Position numbers and translations under genes: made by a program
From: Candidatus Rokuibacteriota bacterium
GTDB taxonomy: Bacteria > Methylomirabilota > Methylomirabilia > Rokubacteriales > CSP1-6
Direction: 5' to 3'
Assembly (NCBI GenBank): GCA_016184125.1
Contig: JACPDG010000048.1
Location: forward strand, 1-61,782
DNA: 61,782 nt
Shown here: positions 17,012-26,087 of the stretch, piece after piece
Layout: each line of letters begins with the position of its first letter
How positions within the stretch are numbered: the first letter of the stretch is position 1
Notes under the pieces: generated by a model
Database searches by the model: none
Told to the model about the DNA's origin: nothing
The model's input: the letters and a program-made list of their open reading frames with translations, nothing else

Positions 17012-17884
17012 ATGGACCTGACACTCGTCGCCCAGGGCCTGCTGAGCGGCCTGCTGTTCGGCGGCGTCACGAGCCTCATGGCCGTCGGGCTCACGCTGAT
17101 CTTCGGCGTGATGCGCGTCGTCAACTTCGCGCACGGCGACATGATGGTCTGGGGGATGTACCTCGCGTGGATGCTCTCGAGCCGTGCGGGGATCGATCCG
17201 TACCTCGGCTTCGTCGTCTGTGCGGCGGCGCTCTTCGTGCTGGGCCTCGGCGTGCAGCGGGGGCTCGTCGACCGCATCCTCGACGCGCCGCACGAGATGC
17301 AGATCCTCCTCATGCTCGGCGTGGCGCTGGTGCTCGAGAACGCGGCGCTCGTGGCCTTCGGGCCCGAGCCGGCGCGCGTGCGGTCGTCGCTGACGCTGCC
17401 CCCGCTCTGGCTCGGGCCGCTCTTCGTCGACGTCGCGCGTCTCATCACGTTCGTGATCGCGATCGCGCTCACCGTGCTCCTCGGACTCTTCCTGTTCCGG
17501 ACGGCGTTCGGCCGCCGCATCCGGGCCGCCGCCGACAACCCGTACGGCGCGCTCGTCGTCGGCACCGACGTGCGGCGCGTGTACGCGGTCGCGTTCGGCA
17601 TCGGCGCCGCGTGTGTCGGGGCCGCCGGTGCGCTCGTGGCGCCGATCCTGCCGTTCCAGCCGACCACGGGCCTCGGGCTGTCCGTCGCGTCGTTCAACAT
17701 CGTGATCATCGGCGGGATGGGCAGTCTCCTCGGCGCCTTCCTGGGCGGCCTGATCGTCTCGATCGCCGAGTCGCTCGGCGCGGTCTTCCTCGCGCCGTCG
17801 ATGAAGGAGCTCGTCAGCTTCGGCCTGCTGATCGTCATCCTGCTCTTCCGCCCGGCCGGGCTCTTCGGCAAGCGGGCCGCATGA
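17012..17884 (+). CDS. livH: Branched-chain amino acid-type ABC permease LivH (importer 2)
   Basis: A 290-residue inner-membrane permease, opening MDLTLVAQGLLSGLLFGGV with the LivH signature VVNFAHGDMMVWGMYLAW in the first helices and GGMGSLLGAFLGGLIV near the end. It overlaps livM by ATGA. No clear Shine-Dalgarno is present; a GC hairpin lies immediately upstream. It forms the channel of importer 2 with LivM. Confidence 0.92.
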   Translation: MDLTLVAQGLLSGLLFGGVTSLMAVGLTLIFGVMRVVNFAHGDMMVWGMYLAWMLSSRAGIDPYLGFVVCAAALFVLGLGVQRGLVDRILDAPHEMQILLMLGVALVLENAALVAFGPEPARVRSSLTLPPLWLGPLFVDVARLITFVIAIALTVLLGLFLFRTAFGRRIRAAADNPYGALVVGTDVRRVYAVAFGIGAACVGAAGALVAPILPFQPTTGLGLSVASFNIVIIGGMGSLLGAFLGGLIVSIAESLGAVFLAPSMKELVSFGLLIVILLFRPAGLFGKRAA

Positions 17885-18831
17885 CGTGGCTCGGGATCGC
17901 GGCGCTCGGCGTGCTCCTCGCGCTGCCCGCCGTCGTGTCGTCGTACGTCCTGACGATCCTGATCTTCATCTTCTTCTACGCGTTCCTCGGCCAGGCGTGG
18001 AACGTGGTCGGCGGGTACGCGGGGCAGCTCTCCGTGGGGCATGCGGCGTTCCTCGGCGTCGGCGCCTACGCGTCGGCGGTCCTCGCGCAGGAGGTCGGGC
18101 TGTCACCGTGGCTCGGCATGTTCGTCGGCGGCGCGCTCGCCGGTGCGCTCGGCGCGGTGATCGGGTACCTCGGCTTCCGCTTCGGGCTCCGGGGCTTCTA
18201 CTTCGTCCTGCTGACGGTGGCGTTCGCGGAGGTGTGCCGCATCGTCGTGAACAACGTGGAGGCCGTGGGGGGCGCGGTCGGCTTCTACATCACGTTCACG
18301 GGCGATCCGCGGCAGTTCCAGTTCCGCGACAACCGCGCCTGGTACTACGTCACGCTGGTCCTCATGCTCGCGGCGACCGGGATCGTCGCGCTCATCGAGC
18401 GCCGGCGCTTCGGGGTGTACCTGGCCGCGATCCGCGAGGACGAGAGCGCGGCGGAGGCGCTCGGCGTCGACACGCTCCGGTACAAGATGCTCGCGATGAT
18501 CGTGTCGTCGTTCCTGACGGGCGTCGGCGGCACGTTCTACGCCTGCTACCTGCTGTCGCTCCAGCCGAACGCCGTGTTCGGGATCCCGCTGTCCGTCGAG
18601 ATCATCATCCGGCCCATCGTCGGTGGCAGCGGAACGCTCCTCGGGCCGATCCTGGGCTCGTTCATCCTCACGCCGCTCGCCGAGGTCTCGCGCTACTACC
18701 TGGGCCAGGGCGGCTGGCACGGCGCGCACCTCATCGCGTACGGCGTGCTGCTCGTCGCCGTGGTGCTGTTCCTGCCCGAAGGCGCGTACCCGCGTCTCGT
18801 GCGGCTCGTGCGCGCGAGGAAGCGCGCGTGA
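17881..18831 (+). CDS. livM: Branched-chain amino acid-type ABC permease LivM (importer 2)
   Basis: A 316-residue permease starting at the ATG that overlaps the livH stop. The signature GGYAGQLSVGHAAFLGVGAY is in the first third, EDESAAEALGVDTLRYKM is the cytoplasmic coupling region, and RPIVGGSGTLLGPILGS follows near the end. It overlaps livG by GTGA. Confidence 0.92.
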   Translation: MTWLGIAALGVLLALPAVVSSYVLTILIFIFFYAFLGQAWNVVGGYAGQLSVGHAAFLGVGAYASAVLAQEVGLSPWLGMFVGGALAGALGAVIGYLGFRFGLRGFYFVLLTVAFAEVCRIVVNNVEAVGGAVGFYITFTGDPRQFQFRDNRAWYYVTLVLMLAATGIVALIERRRFGVYLAAIREDESAAEALGVDTLRYKMLAMIVSSFLTGVGGTFYACYLLSLQPNAVFGIPLSVEIIIRPIVGGSGTLLGPILGSFILTPLAEVSRYYLGQGGWHGAHLIAYGVLLVAVVLFLPEGAYPRLVRLVRARKRA

Positions 18832-19565
18832 GCCTGCTCGAGGCGCGGGGGCTCTCGAAGCGCTTCGGCGGCGTGCGGGCGGTCGACCACCTCGACCTCG
18901 CGCTCGCCGAGGGCGACCTGCTCGGATTGATCGGACCGAACGGCGCCGGAAAGACGACCGCCTTCAACCTGCTGTCCGGCTTCCTCGCGCCGGACGCCGG
19001 CGAGATCCGCCTGCGCGGCCGCTCGATCGTCGGCCTCAAGCCGCACCGGATCTGCCAGCTCGGCGTCGCCCGGACGTTCCAGATCGTCCGTCCGTTTCCG
19101 CGGATGACCGTGCTCCAGAACGTGGAGGTCGGTGCGCTGGCGCGGCATGCTGGTACCGGCGCTGCCGTGCGTGTCGCCCGCGCCGTCGTCGAGCAGGTCG
19201 GCCTCGGGCCCAAGGCGAACGCGGTCGCGTCGGGCCTCACGATGCCGGAGCGCAAGCGCCTCGAGCTGGCCCGGGCACTCGCGACCGAGCCCGCGGTCCT
19301 CCTGCTGGACGAGGTGATGGCCGGACTCAACCCGACGGAGATCGAGCGGATGGTGGTCCTGCTCCGAGAGATCCATGCGGCCGGCATGTCGATGCTCCTC
19401 ATCGAGCACAACATGCGGGCGGTGATGGCGCTGTCGCAGCGGGTCGTGGTGCTGAACTTCGGCAGCAAGATCGCGGAAGGCGCGCCCGCCGAGGTGGCGC
19501 GTCACCCGAAGGTCGTCGAGGCGTACCTCGGCGAGGAATATGTCGACGCTGCTCCGGCTCGCTGA
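18828..19565 (+). CDS. livG: ABC transporter ATP-binding protein LivG (importer 2)
   Basis: A 245-residue ATPase starting at GTG 18828 inside the livM stop. It has Walker A GPNGAGKT, the signature variant LTMPERKRLELARALA (the Gly-Gln of other LivGs replaced by PE), Walker B LLLDEVMAGLNPTE and switch IEHNM. The Val in place of the usual Pro after Asp-Glu of Walker B is a common LivG variant. The end overlaps the livF start by 26 bases. Confidence 0.92.
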   Translation: MSLLEARGLSKRFGGVRAVDHLDLALAEGDLLGLIGPNGAGKTTAFNLLSGFLAPDAGEIRLRGRSIVGLKPHRICQLGVARTFQIVRPFPRMTVLQNVEVGALARHAGTGAAVRVARAVVEQVGLGPKANAVASGLTMPERKRLELARALATEPAVLLLDEVMAGLNPTEIERMVVLLREIHAAGMSMLLIEHNMRAVMALSQRVVVLNFGSKIAEGAPAEVARHPKVVEAYLGEEYVDAAPAR

Positions 19566-20250
19566 CGTCGAGGTCGGCTACGGCGACCTCGTCGCCGTGC
19601 ACGGGATCTCGCTCGAGGTGCGTCAGGGTGAGGCCGTCGCGCTGATCGGCGGCAACGGCGCGGGCAAGACGAGCACGCTGCGCGCGATCTCGGGCTTGCT
19701 GCCGCTCAGGCGCGGGCGCGTGGAGCTCGCCGGGGCGCGCCTGGACGGGCTGCGAGCATCGCAGATCGTGGCGCGCGGTGTGGCCCACGTCCCGGAGGGC
19801 CGGCAGCTCTTCCCGTCGATGACGGTGCGCGAGAACCTCGAGCTCGGCAGCCGCGACGGCGACCGGCGCCGTCACGACGAGACGCTCGAGTTCGTGTACG
19901 CGCTGTTCCCGCGCCTGCGTGAGCGGGAGCGCCAGCTGGCGGGGACGCTCTCCGGCGGCGAGCAGCAGATGTGCGCGATCGGCCGCGGCCTCATGGCGCG
20001 CCCGGCGCTCCTGCTGCTCGACGAGCCGTCGCTGGGGCTGGCCCCCGTGATGGTCAAGCTCATCTTCGAGACGCTCCGCGCCGTCAACGACCAGGGCACG
20101 ACGCTGCTCCTCGTCGAGCAGAACGTGGCGCGGGCGCTCGCGCTGGCCCATCGCAGCTACGTCATCGAGAACGGGCGCATCGTGCTCGAGGGCCCGCGCG
20201 AGCAGCTGCTCGCGAGCCCGCACATCAAGCAGGCGTATCTCGGGCTGTGA
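19540..20250 (+). CDS. livF: ABC transporter ATP-binding protein LivF (importer 2)
   Basis: A 236-residue ATPase beginning MSTLLRLADVEVGYGDLVAV, with Walker A GGNGAGKT, signature LSGGEQQMCAIGRGLM, Walker B LLLLDEPSLGLAP and VEQN. The C-terminal HIKQAYLGL is typical. It completes importer 2; a hairpin follows 6 bases after the stop. Confidence 0.92.
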   Translation: MSTLLRLADVEVGYGDLVAVHGISLEVRQGEAVALIGGNGAGKTSTLRAISGLLPLRRGRVELAGARLDGLRASQIVARGVAHVPEGRQLFPSMTVRENLELGSRDGDRRRHDETLEFVYALFPRLRERERQLAGTLSGGEQQMCAIGRGLMARPALLLLDEPSLGLAPVMVKLIFETLRAVNDQGTTLLLVEQNVARALALAHRSYVIENGRIVLEGPREQLLASPHIKQAYLGL

Positions 20251-20256
20251 TCGGCG

Positions 20257-20279
20257 CTCGCGGGCCACGAGCCCGCGAG
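20257..20279 (+). terminator. Hairpin after importer 2
   Basis: CTCGCGGGC (20257-20265) and GCCCGCGAG (20271-20279) form a perfect 9-bp stem around the loop CACGA. No T-run follows, but the position directly after livF and before an unrelated gene fits a terminator. Confidence 0.5.
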
Positions 20280-20349
20280 GCGGCAGAGAGCGGGCGCCGC
20301 GGCGGGCGTCCCGCGGTAAGATGACGGCTCACCGGGAAGGAGTACGGCC

Positions 20350-21417
20350 ATGACGAGCCCGATCATCACCGAAGCCGTCCGCGCCCTCGTCGAGCGCCGT
20401 GACCTGAGCCGCATCGAGGCCGCCGCCGCGATGGACGCGATCATGTCCGGCGCCGCGACCAACGCCCAGATCGCGGCGTTCCTCGTCGCGCTCCGCATGA
20501 AGGGCGAGACCGTCGAGGAGCTGATCGGCTTCGCCCAGGTCATGCGCCAGAAGGCGGTGCGGGTGAGGACGCACGGCCAGGAGGTCGGGCTGACCGGGAC
20601 CGACCGGGAGATGCTGATCGACACGTGCGGCACCGGCGGCGACGCGGCCGGCACGTTCAACGTGTCGACGGCCACGGCGTTCGTCGTGGCGGGCACCGGA
20701 CTGAAGGTCGCCAAGCACGGCAACCGGTCGGTGTCGTCGCTCTGCGGCTCGGCGGACGTCGTCGAGACCCTCGGGATCAGCCTCGACCTGGCGCCGCAGA
20801 AGGTTGCTCGCTGCATCGACGAGGTCGGCATCGGCTTCCTCTACGCGCCGCTGCTGCACACCGCCATGAAGCACGTCATGGCCACCCGCCGCGAGATGGG
20901 CGTGCGGACGGTCTTCAACATGCTCGGGCCGCTCACCAACCCCGCCTCGGCCAACGCGCAGGTGATCGGCGTGTACTCGCCGTCGCTGACCGAGCCGCTC
21001 GCGCGGGTGCTCGCCGAGCTCGGCACCTACCGCGCGTTCGTCGTCCACGGGGCGGACGGCCTGGACGAGCTCTCGAACACCGGCGACAGCAAGGTGTCCG
21101 AGGTGCGCGAGGGGCTGGTGAAGAGCTACGCCGTCAGGCCCGACGACTTCGGGCTGCCGCGCGCGGCGATCGCCGACCTGCAGGGCGGGGACCGCGAGCA
21201 GAACGCCGAGATCATCCGGGGCATCCTGGCCGGCGAGCCCGGACCCAGGCGCGACATCGTCCTGATGAACGCCGCGGCGGCGCTGACGGCGGGCGGCAAG
21301 GCTCACGACCTGAAGGAAGGCGTGGCCCTTGCCGCCGGCTCCATCGACAGCGGCGCCGCGCGGGCGAAGCTCGCCGCGCTCGTGGAGCTCTCGCAGAGGC
21401 TCGCCGCCGAGAAGTAA
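20350..21417 (+). CDS. trpD: Anthranilate phosphoribosyltransferase
   Basis: A 355-residue TrpD, which joins anthranilate to PRPP in tryptophan synthesis. The PRPP-binding CGTGGD is at 93-98, NVST at 104-107, KHGNRS at 122-127, and GPLTNPA follows. All expected motifs are present and length is normal. A GGGAAGGAG ribosome binding site precedes the ATG. No other trp genes are in the window, so it is an orphan copy between an ABC operon and a decayed patch. Confidence 0.93.
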   Translation: MTSPIITEAVRALVERRDLSRIEAAAAMDAIMSGAATNAQIAAFLVALRMKGETVEELIGFAQVMRQKAVRVRTHGQEVGLTGTDREMLIDTCGTGGDAAGTFNVSTATAFVVAGTGLKVAKHGNRSVSSLCGSADVVETLGISLDLAPQKVARCIDEVGIGFLYAPLLHTAMKHVMATRREMGVRTVFNMLGPLTNPASANAQVIGVYSPSLTEPLARVLAELGTYRAFVVHGADGLDELSNTGDSKVSEVREGLVKSYAVRPDDFGLPRAAIADLQGGDREQNAEIIRGILAGEPGPRRDIVLMNAAAALTAGGKAHDLKEGVALAAGSIDSGAARAKLAALVELSQRLAAEK

Positions 21418-21478
21418 CGGATGCCGCGCGGATGTCGTCGCCGGGCAGCCGGCTCGCCCTGCCGTCCTCCGTGCCCCT

Positions 21479-21670
21479 CTACATCCAGGTCAGAACGGCG
21501 TCCCGGAATCTGACGAAGTCGCCCACGCGATCCCGGACGACACCGGCGACGATTGCGGGGTTCACGCGCGCGTATTCATGGACGAGGATGTTCCGAAAGC
21601 CGGCCATCCTCACCATCGCGTCGCGAAGCGATTCGTCGATCAGCCCGGCTCTGCCGGCGGTCGTTCGGGG
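21479..21670 (-). pseudogene. HepT-like (DUF86) toxin C-terminal remnant
   Basis: In the minus frame ending at the TAG at 21479-21481 the sequence reads AGLIDESLRDAMVRMAGFRN, then ILVHEYARVNPAIVAGVVRD, then RVGDFVRFRDAVLTWM. It contains the HEPN motif Rx4HxY as RNILVHEY. HepT proteins are HEPN-family RNase toxins of the HepT/MntA system. The N-terminal half and the MntA partner are absent, and the frame collides with the end of the UDG-like gene, so this is a remnant. Confidence 0.55.
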
Positions 21671-22190
21671 AATACGTCACGAGCATGGGAACGTCTGCTC
21701 CGCAGATGGACAGCGTGGTCTCCTGACGAGCGAACGAACGTCGAAGGTGCTCTGCGTCACACGCCTTGACTGCGCGGAACGGTACCTGGCCGAGAAGGCA
21801 GATTCGTTCGGGGCGAAGATGCTCGAGGTCTTCCCGCAAGTGAGCGAGCGCGCACGTTCGGACGAGGGCAGCGCTGGGATGCCGTGGCGTGCTGAAGCAT
21901 TTGACGGCGTGAATGAAGTGGAACCCATGCTGTCGGAATTCCTCGCGGAATGGGGCGGGCGAGTCGGCCGTCGCCCATTCGAGGTCCAGGAAGATCGCGT
22001 GAAGCGACCGTAGCAGCCTGTCGTCGTCGCGAGACCAGAATCCCCCCCCGGGACACGGCGGATTCCCGCCGATGAACAGCAGCCGCACAGGTCGGCACGG
22101 ATCGGGATAAGGAAGAAGGCGAGGCGGCGTATCGGCGCCGGGAATGCCGAGCGAGCGTTCGCAGCTTCTGTAGTCGCCCCAGGTCGTCAC
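21576..22190 (-). CDS. Uracil-DNA-glycosylase-superfamily-like protein, probably truncated
   Basis: A 204-residue frame from GTG 22190. LLFIGGNPPCPGGGFW near residue 35 resembles motif 1 of the uracil-DNA glycosylase fold, FHFIHAVKCFSTPRHP follows, then LAHLREDLEHLRPERICLLG, which resembles the conserved helix and strand of family 4-type enzymes, and MLVTYSPND near the motif 2 position. After that the sequence becomes Arg-rich and overlaps the HepT remnant in another frame, so the natural C-terminus is probably lost. The N-terminal TTWGDYRS resembles a repeat-derived peptide. Superfamily assignment is by eye and uncertain. Confidence 0.45.
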   Translation of the reverse strand: MTTWGDYRSCERSLGIPGADTPPRLLPYPDPCRPVRLLFIGGNPPCPGGGFWSRDDDRLLRSLHAIFLDLEWATADSPAPFREEFRQHGFHFIHAVKCFSTPRHPSAALVRTCALAHLREDLEHLRPERICLLGQVPFRAVKACDAEHLRRSFARQETTLSICGADVPMLVTYSPNDRRQSRADRRIASRRDGEDGRLSEHPRP

Positions 22191-22222
22191 GGGCCGAGCG
22201 TCTCGCGCTCGCCGGCTCCTTG

Positions 22223-23140
22223 CTAGCCGAGCTGCTTCAGGTACTGTCCGACGAAATCGAAGTCGACGAGGCGGCAGTAGGCGTCGGTGAGCTGTCGCGT
22301 CAGCGGCCCGGGGACGTCCCCGCCGATGCGGGCACCGTTGACGCTCGAGACCGGGCAGACGCAGAGGCTCGTCGAGGTGAGGAACGCCTCGTCGGCGTTC
22401 AGCGCGTCGTAGAGATCGACGTCCTTCTCGACGACCGGGATGCCGAGGTCGCGGGCGAGCTGGATGACGGTGTCGCGGCTGATGCCCGCGAGCACCGCCT
22501 GCTCGCGCGGCGTCGCGAGGACTCCCCCGTGGACGAGGAAGATGTTGCTGCCGAGCCCCTCGGCGAGGTTGCCGTGCGTGTCGAGGAGGACGGCCCACGC
22601 CTGGGGATCGCGCGCCTTCACCTCGAGATCGCCGGCGATGAGGTTGAGGTAGTTGTGCGTCTTCACCCGCGGCGACAGGCACTCGGGCGGCGTGCGGCGG
22701 ACGGACGGCGTCATCACCCGGATGCCGTCGCGGAACAGCGCGGCCCGTTCACGGAGCGGCAGCGGCACGCACTCGACGATGACGGTCGGGCCTTCCTGCG
22801 CCCACACGTCGTGGTATGCCGGGTCGATGCCGCGGGAAACCCGCTGCGTGACCCAGTAGTCCTCGTCCGGCTCGAGCAGGGGGAGGTTCTTCCGGACGAC
22901 CTCCTCGGTGATGGCGATCATCCGCGCCGGGGCCACGCCCGGGTCGATGCGCAGGTAGCGCAGCGAGCGGTAGAGCCGCTCGACGTGCTCCGCGAGCTTG
23001 AAGATGCGGTGGCCGAACGTCCGCGTCGTGTCGAAGACCGCGTCGCCGAACTTGAAGCCGCGGTCACGGAAGGGAACGAGGACGTCGCGCTCGGGGACGA
23101 AGCGACCGTTGAAGTACGCGATGCGATCGGGTGACGTCAT
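22223..23140 (-). CDS. Class IV aminotransferase (branched-chain or D-amino acid type)
   Basis: A 305-residue PLP enzyme of fold type IV. FRDRGFKFGDAVFDTTRTFG is near the N-terminus, the PLP-linking Lys is in SPRVKTHNYLN, and NLAEGLGSNIFLV and TSTSLCVCPVSSV follow, matching the family order. It could be a branched-chain aminotransferase-like, D-amino acid transaminase or aminodeoxychorismate lyase-type enzyme. A second, more clearly IlvE-like enzyme lies at 29043. It reads divergently from the GntR gene. The ATG at 23140 is preceded by a GGAGG-like GCGGAGGCTC sequence on the minus strand. Confidence 0.85.
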   Translation of the reverse strand: MTSPDRIAYFNGRFVPERDVLVPFRDRGFKFGDAVFDTTRTFGHRIFKLAEHVERLYRSLRYLRIDPGVAPARMIAITEEVVRKNLPLLEPDEDYWVTQRVSRGIDPAYHDVWAQEGPTVIVECVPLPLRERAALFRDGIRVMTPSVRRTPPECLSPRVKTHNYLNLIAGDLEVKARDPQAWAVLLDTHGNLAEGLGSNIFLVHGGVLATPREQAVLAGISRDTVIQLARDLGIPVVEKDVDLYDALNADEAFLTSTSLCVCPVSSVNGARIGGDVPGPLTRQLTDAYCRLVDFDFVGQYLKQLG

Positions 23141-23436
23141 GTGAGCCTCCGCGAGTTCGTGGGAACGATCAACGAGCGCGGGCATGCTACTACGTCGGGT
23201 CACGCGTCGGCAAACGGCGGGCAAGAAGAAACCGCTTCGACGCGTTCGGTTCCCTCGGGGTTCCGCCCTTGCGCCGGCCCGCGTCGGGGCCCTACAATGG
23301 GCGTCGAGTCGCGGCGCGGTGCGCTCGCTCCCCTGGTCGTCTTCCGATCCTGGCGCTTCGTGGCGCGACGCTGGCGTCGAGAGTTCTAGAACACCGGCAC
23401 CGCGGGCGGCCAAGCCGGCCGCGGATCGGAGGGCAC
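23141..23436. other. Divergent intergenic region
   Basis: About 300 bases between the class IV aminotransferase and the repeat upstream of the GntR gene. I see no convincing coding frame. It must hold the aminotransferase promoter; TACAAT at 23291-23296 is a -10-like box on the plus strand that could serve the GntR operon. Confidence 0.3.
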
Positions 23437-23562
23437 AGCCCGTGAACCGATCGGATCGTCGAGCCGCGGCCCGGGTCCCACGGGTGCGTCCGCGCACCCC
23501 CCGGGCCGCGTGCGAGCGCGGGGGGCTTGGGGGGCTTCGATAGTCCCCCCATGAGGTCGGAT
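23437..23562 (+). repeat. G6/C6 hairpin repeat upstream of the GntR gene
   Basis: A full-length copy: stem half CGAGCCGCGGCCCGGGTCCC, loop stem ACGGGTGCGTCCGCGCACCC, closing half CCGGGCCGCGTGCGAGCG, then G6-CTT-G6, CTTCGATAGT, C6 and ATGA. It lies directly before the GntR start. Confidence 0.8.
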
Positions 23563-24280
23563 GCTCGGACGGGTCCCGAGGTACTACCGCATCGCGGAGG
23601 CGCTCCGCGAGCGCATCCGCGACGGCGAGCTCCGGCCGGGCACGCGGCTGGACAACCAGCGGGCGCTCGCGCGCCAGTTCGGCGTGACCCTCATGACGCT
23701 CAGGCAGGCGCTCGAGGTCCTCGAGCGCGACAACCTGATCGCCCGGCGCCATGGGCTCGGCACGTTCGTCGCGGCGCCGTCGATCGACTACGACATCCTC
23801 CAGCTGCGCCGCTTCGCCGGCGACCTGCTCGCGCTCGGCGAGTGCGTCGACACGCGGCTGCTCGGCTCGCGCTTCGCCGCCAGCGACCGGCGCGTCGCCG
23901 CGGCGCTCGGGCTCTCACGCGATGCACGCGTCTTCGTCCTCGAGCGGCTGCGGCTGATCGATGGCCGTCCGATGAGCCTGCAGCGCTCCTTCCTGCCCGG
24001 CGCGGTGGGCGAGGAGATCGCCCGCACCGACCTCGCGTCGACGCCGCTCGGCGAGGCGCTCGAGTTCAAGCTCGGCATCACGGTCGCGCGCGCGCGCGAG
24101 ACGGTCTTCGCGGTGCGCCTGAAGCGGCGGGAAGCGCGCGAGCTCGGCTGCGCCGGGGGCGCGCCCGCGTTCGAGTCCGAGCGCGTCTCGTTCGATCCGG
24201 CGGGTCACCCCGTGGTCTTCGACCGCGTGTACATCCCGGGCGATCGCTTCCGCATCACCCGGGAACTCCACTACCCATAG
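23561..24280 (+). CDS. GntR-family transcriptional regulator, HutC/UTRA type
   Basis: A 239-residue regulator. The N-terminal winged helix-turn-helix (YYRIAEALRERIRDGELRPG, then ARQFGVTLMTLRQALEVLER, and RRHGLGTFVA) occupies residues 8-70, and the C-terminal UTRA effector domain follows to the end (RLIDGRPMSLQRSFLPG, RETVFAVRLKRREARELG). It lies 9 bases before etfB, so it probably controls the acyl-CoA oxidation block and may bind an acyl-CoA or carboxylate effector. The start is immediately after a GC repeat, with no good ribosome binding site. Confidence 0.88.
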   Translation: MLGRVPRYYRIAEALRERIRDGELRPGTRLDNQRALARQFGVTLMTLRQALEVLERDNLIARRHGLGTFVAAPSIDYDILQLRRFAGDLLALGECVDTRLLGSRFAASDRRVAAALGLSRDARVFVLERLRLIDGRPMSLQRSFLPGAVGEEIARTDLASTPLGEALEFKLGITVARARETVFAVRLKRREARELGCAGGAPAFESERVSFDPAGHPVVFDRVYIPGDRFRITRELHYP

Positions 24281-24289
24281 GAGTGCGTC

Positions 24290-25069
24290 ATGAAGATTCT
24301 CGTGCTGGCGAAACAGGTGCCCGACACCGCCACCCAGGTCAAGATCAGCTCGAACCCGCGAGCGATCGAGACGGCGGGCGTCACCTGGATCGTGTCCCCC
24401 TACGACGAGTTCGCCCTGGAGGAGGCGCTGCGCATCAAGGAGAAGCGGCAGGGCACCGAGGTCGTCGCCGTGTCGCTCGGCCCGGATCGCGTGAAGGAGA
24501 CGATTCGCTCGTGCCTCGCGATGGGAGCCGACCGGGCGATCCATCTGAACGACCCGGCGTGGGCCGACGCCGACACGCTCACGACGGCGCGCGCGCTCGC
24601 GGCCGTCATCAAGCAGGAGGCGCCCGACCTCGTCCTCACCGGTCGCCAGGCGATCGACGACGACATGGGGGCCGTGACCGCGCAGGTCGCCGAGATCCTC
24701 GGTTGGCCGTGCGCGTCGTGGATCATGGAGGAAGCGATCGCGGACGACGGCAAGACCGTGCGCGCCGGCCGCCAGGTGGAAGGCGGGCTCGAGATCTTCG
24801 ACCTGCCGCTGCCGGCCGTGCTCTCGGCCCAGAAAGGCCTCAACGAGCCGCGCTACCCGACGCTCAAGGGGATCATGGGGGCGAAGAAGAAGGAGATCCG
24901 CGACGTGAAGGCGGGTGACCTCGGCCTCGCCGCGGAGCCGCCGCAGCTGTCGCTCCTCACGCTCGAGGCCCTGCCGCCGCGGCCGCCGGGGCGCGTCATC
25001 CCGGGTGAGGTGAAGGAGGCCGTGAGGGAACTGGTGAAGGCGCTCCGCGAAGAAGCCAAGGTCGTGTGA
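24290..25069 (+). CDS. etfB: Electron transfer flavoprotein beta subunit
   Basis: A 259-residue EtfB/FixA. It opens MKILVLAKQVPDTATQVKIS, and GRQAIDDDMGAVTAQVAEIL with the AMP-binding loop and YPTLKGIMGAKKKEI near the C-terminus are diagnostic. It carries electrons from acyl-CoA dehydrogenases to the respiratory chain through ETF:quinone oxidoreductase. Strong ribosome binding site AGGAG. It is 15 bases before etfA. Confidence 0.95.
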   Translation: MKILVLAKQVPDTATQVKISSNPRAIETAGVTWIVSPYDEFALEEALRIKEKRQGTEVVAVSLGPDRVKETIRSCLAMGADRAIHLNDPAWADADTLTTARALAAVIKQEAPDLVLTGRQAIDDDMGAVTAQVAEILGWPCASWIMEEAIADDGKTVRAGRQVEGGLEIFDLPLPAVLSAQKGLNEPRYPTLKGIMGAKKKEIRDVKAGDLGLAAEPPQLSLLTLEALPPRPPGRVIPGEVKEAVRELVKALREEAKVV

Positions 25070-25084
25070 GGGGGACTGAAGACG

Positions 25085-26068
25085 ATGGCAGGCGCGTTCT
25101 GGTGCGTGGTGGAGGACGATCGGAAGGGCTCGCCGAAGAAGGTGATGGCCGAGGTGATCGGCGAGGCCGCGCGGCTCTCGGGCGGCGAGGTGGAGGCGGT
25201 CTGGGTCACCGACAAGGCCAGCGACGAGGGGTTGAAGCAGCTCGGCGAGTGGGGAGCGAAGAAGGTCTGGCTCCTCGAGAACGCGGCGCTGGTCCCGTAC
25301 CGCGCCGAGGTGTGGGCGCCGGCGATCGCCGACCTCGCGCAGGCGCAGTCGCCGAAAGCGATCTTCGGACCGGTGACCAGCCGGCAGCGCGAGCTGATCG
25401 CGCGCCTGGCCGCGCGGCTCGGGGTGGGGCTCGCGGCGGACTGCACGGCGCTCGCGATGGACGGGGACACGCTGGTCGCGACCCGTCCCGTCTACGCGGG
25501 CAAGCTCCTCAGCAAGGTCACGTGGGCAAAGGCGCCCTGGCTCGCCACCCTCCGGCCCAACGTCTTCCGTCCGGCGGAGACCCAGGCCGGGCGTTCCGCG
25601 GCCGTCGAGCGACCTGGCGTGACGTTCGCGGGCGCGAAGATGAAGCTCGTCGAGCGCCGCGAGGAGGCCGCCACGGGCCTCCCGGAGCTGACCGAGGCCG
25701 AAATCGTGCTCTCGGGCGGCCGCGGCATGAAGGGGCCCGAGAACTACGTCATCCTCGAGGAGCTGGCGGGCATCCTGCCCAACGCCGCCGTCGGCGCGTC
25801 GCGCGCCGCGGTCGATGCCGGCTGGCGACCGCACCGCTTCCAGATCGGCCAGACCGGCCGGACGATCTCGCCGAAGCTCTACCTCGGCTTCGGCGTGTCG
25901 GGCGCGATCCAGCACCTGGCCGGCATGCGAACGTCGAAGGTGATCGTCGCGGTCAACAAGGACCCGGAAGCGCCGATCTTCAAGATCGCCGACTACGGCA
26001 TCGTGGCGGACCTCTTCGAGGTCGTGCCGGCGCTGAAGGAAGAGTTCAAGAAGCTGCTGGAGAAGTAG
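25085..26068 (+). CDS. etfA: Electron transfer flavoprotein alpha subunit
   Basis: A 327-residue EtfA/FixB. The N-terminal domain is [20 protein letters not shown]. The C-terminal FAD-binding domain contains [44 protein letters not shown] and [14 protein letters not shown] [20 protein letters not shown], all conserved. It forms the ETF heterodimer with EtfB and is followed by an acyl-CoA dehydrogenase 19 bases downstream. Confidence 0.95.
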   Translation: MAGAFWCVVEDDRKGSPKKVMAEVIGEAARLSGGEVEAVWVTDKASDEGLKQLGEWGAKKVWLLENAALVPYRAEVWAPAIADLAQAQSPKAIFGPVTSRQRELIARLAARLGVGLAADCTALAMDGDTLVATRPVYAGKLLSKVTWAKAPWLATLRPNVFRPAETQAGRSAAVERPGVTFAGAKMKLVERREEAATGLPELTEAEIVLSGGRGMKGPENYVILEELAGILPNAAVGASRAAVDAGWRPHRFQIGQTGRTISPKLYLGFGVSGAIQHLAGMRTSKVIVAVNKDPEAPIFKIADYGIVADLFEVVPALKEEFKKLLEK

Positions 26069-26087
26069 CGGCGACGGGAGACCGCGC

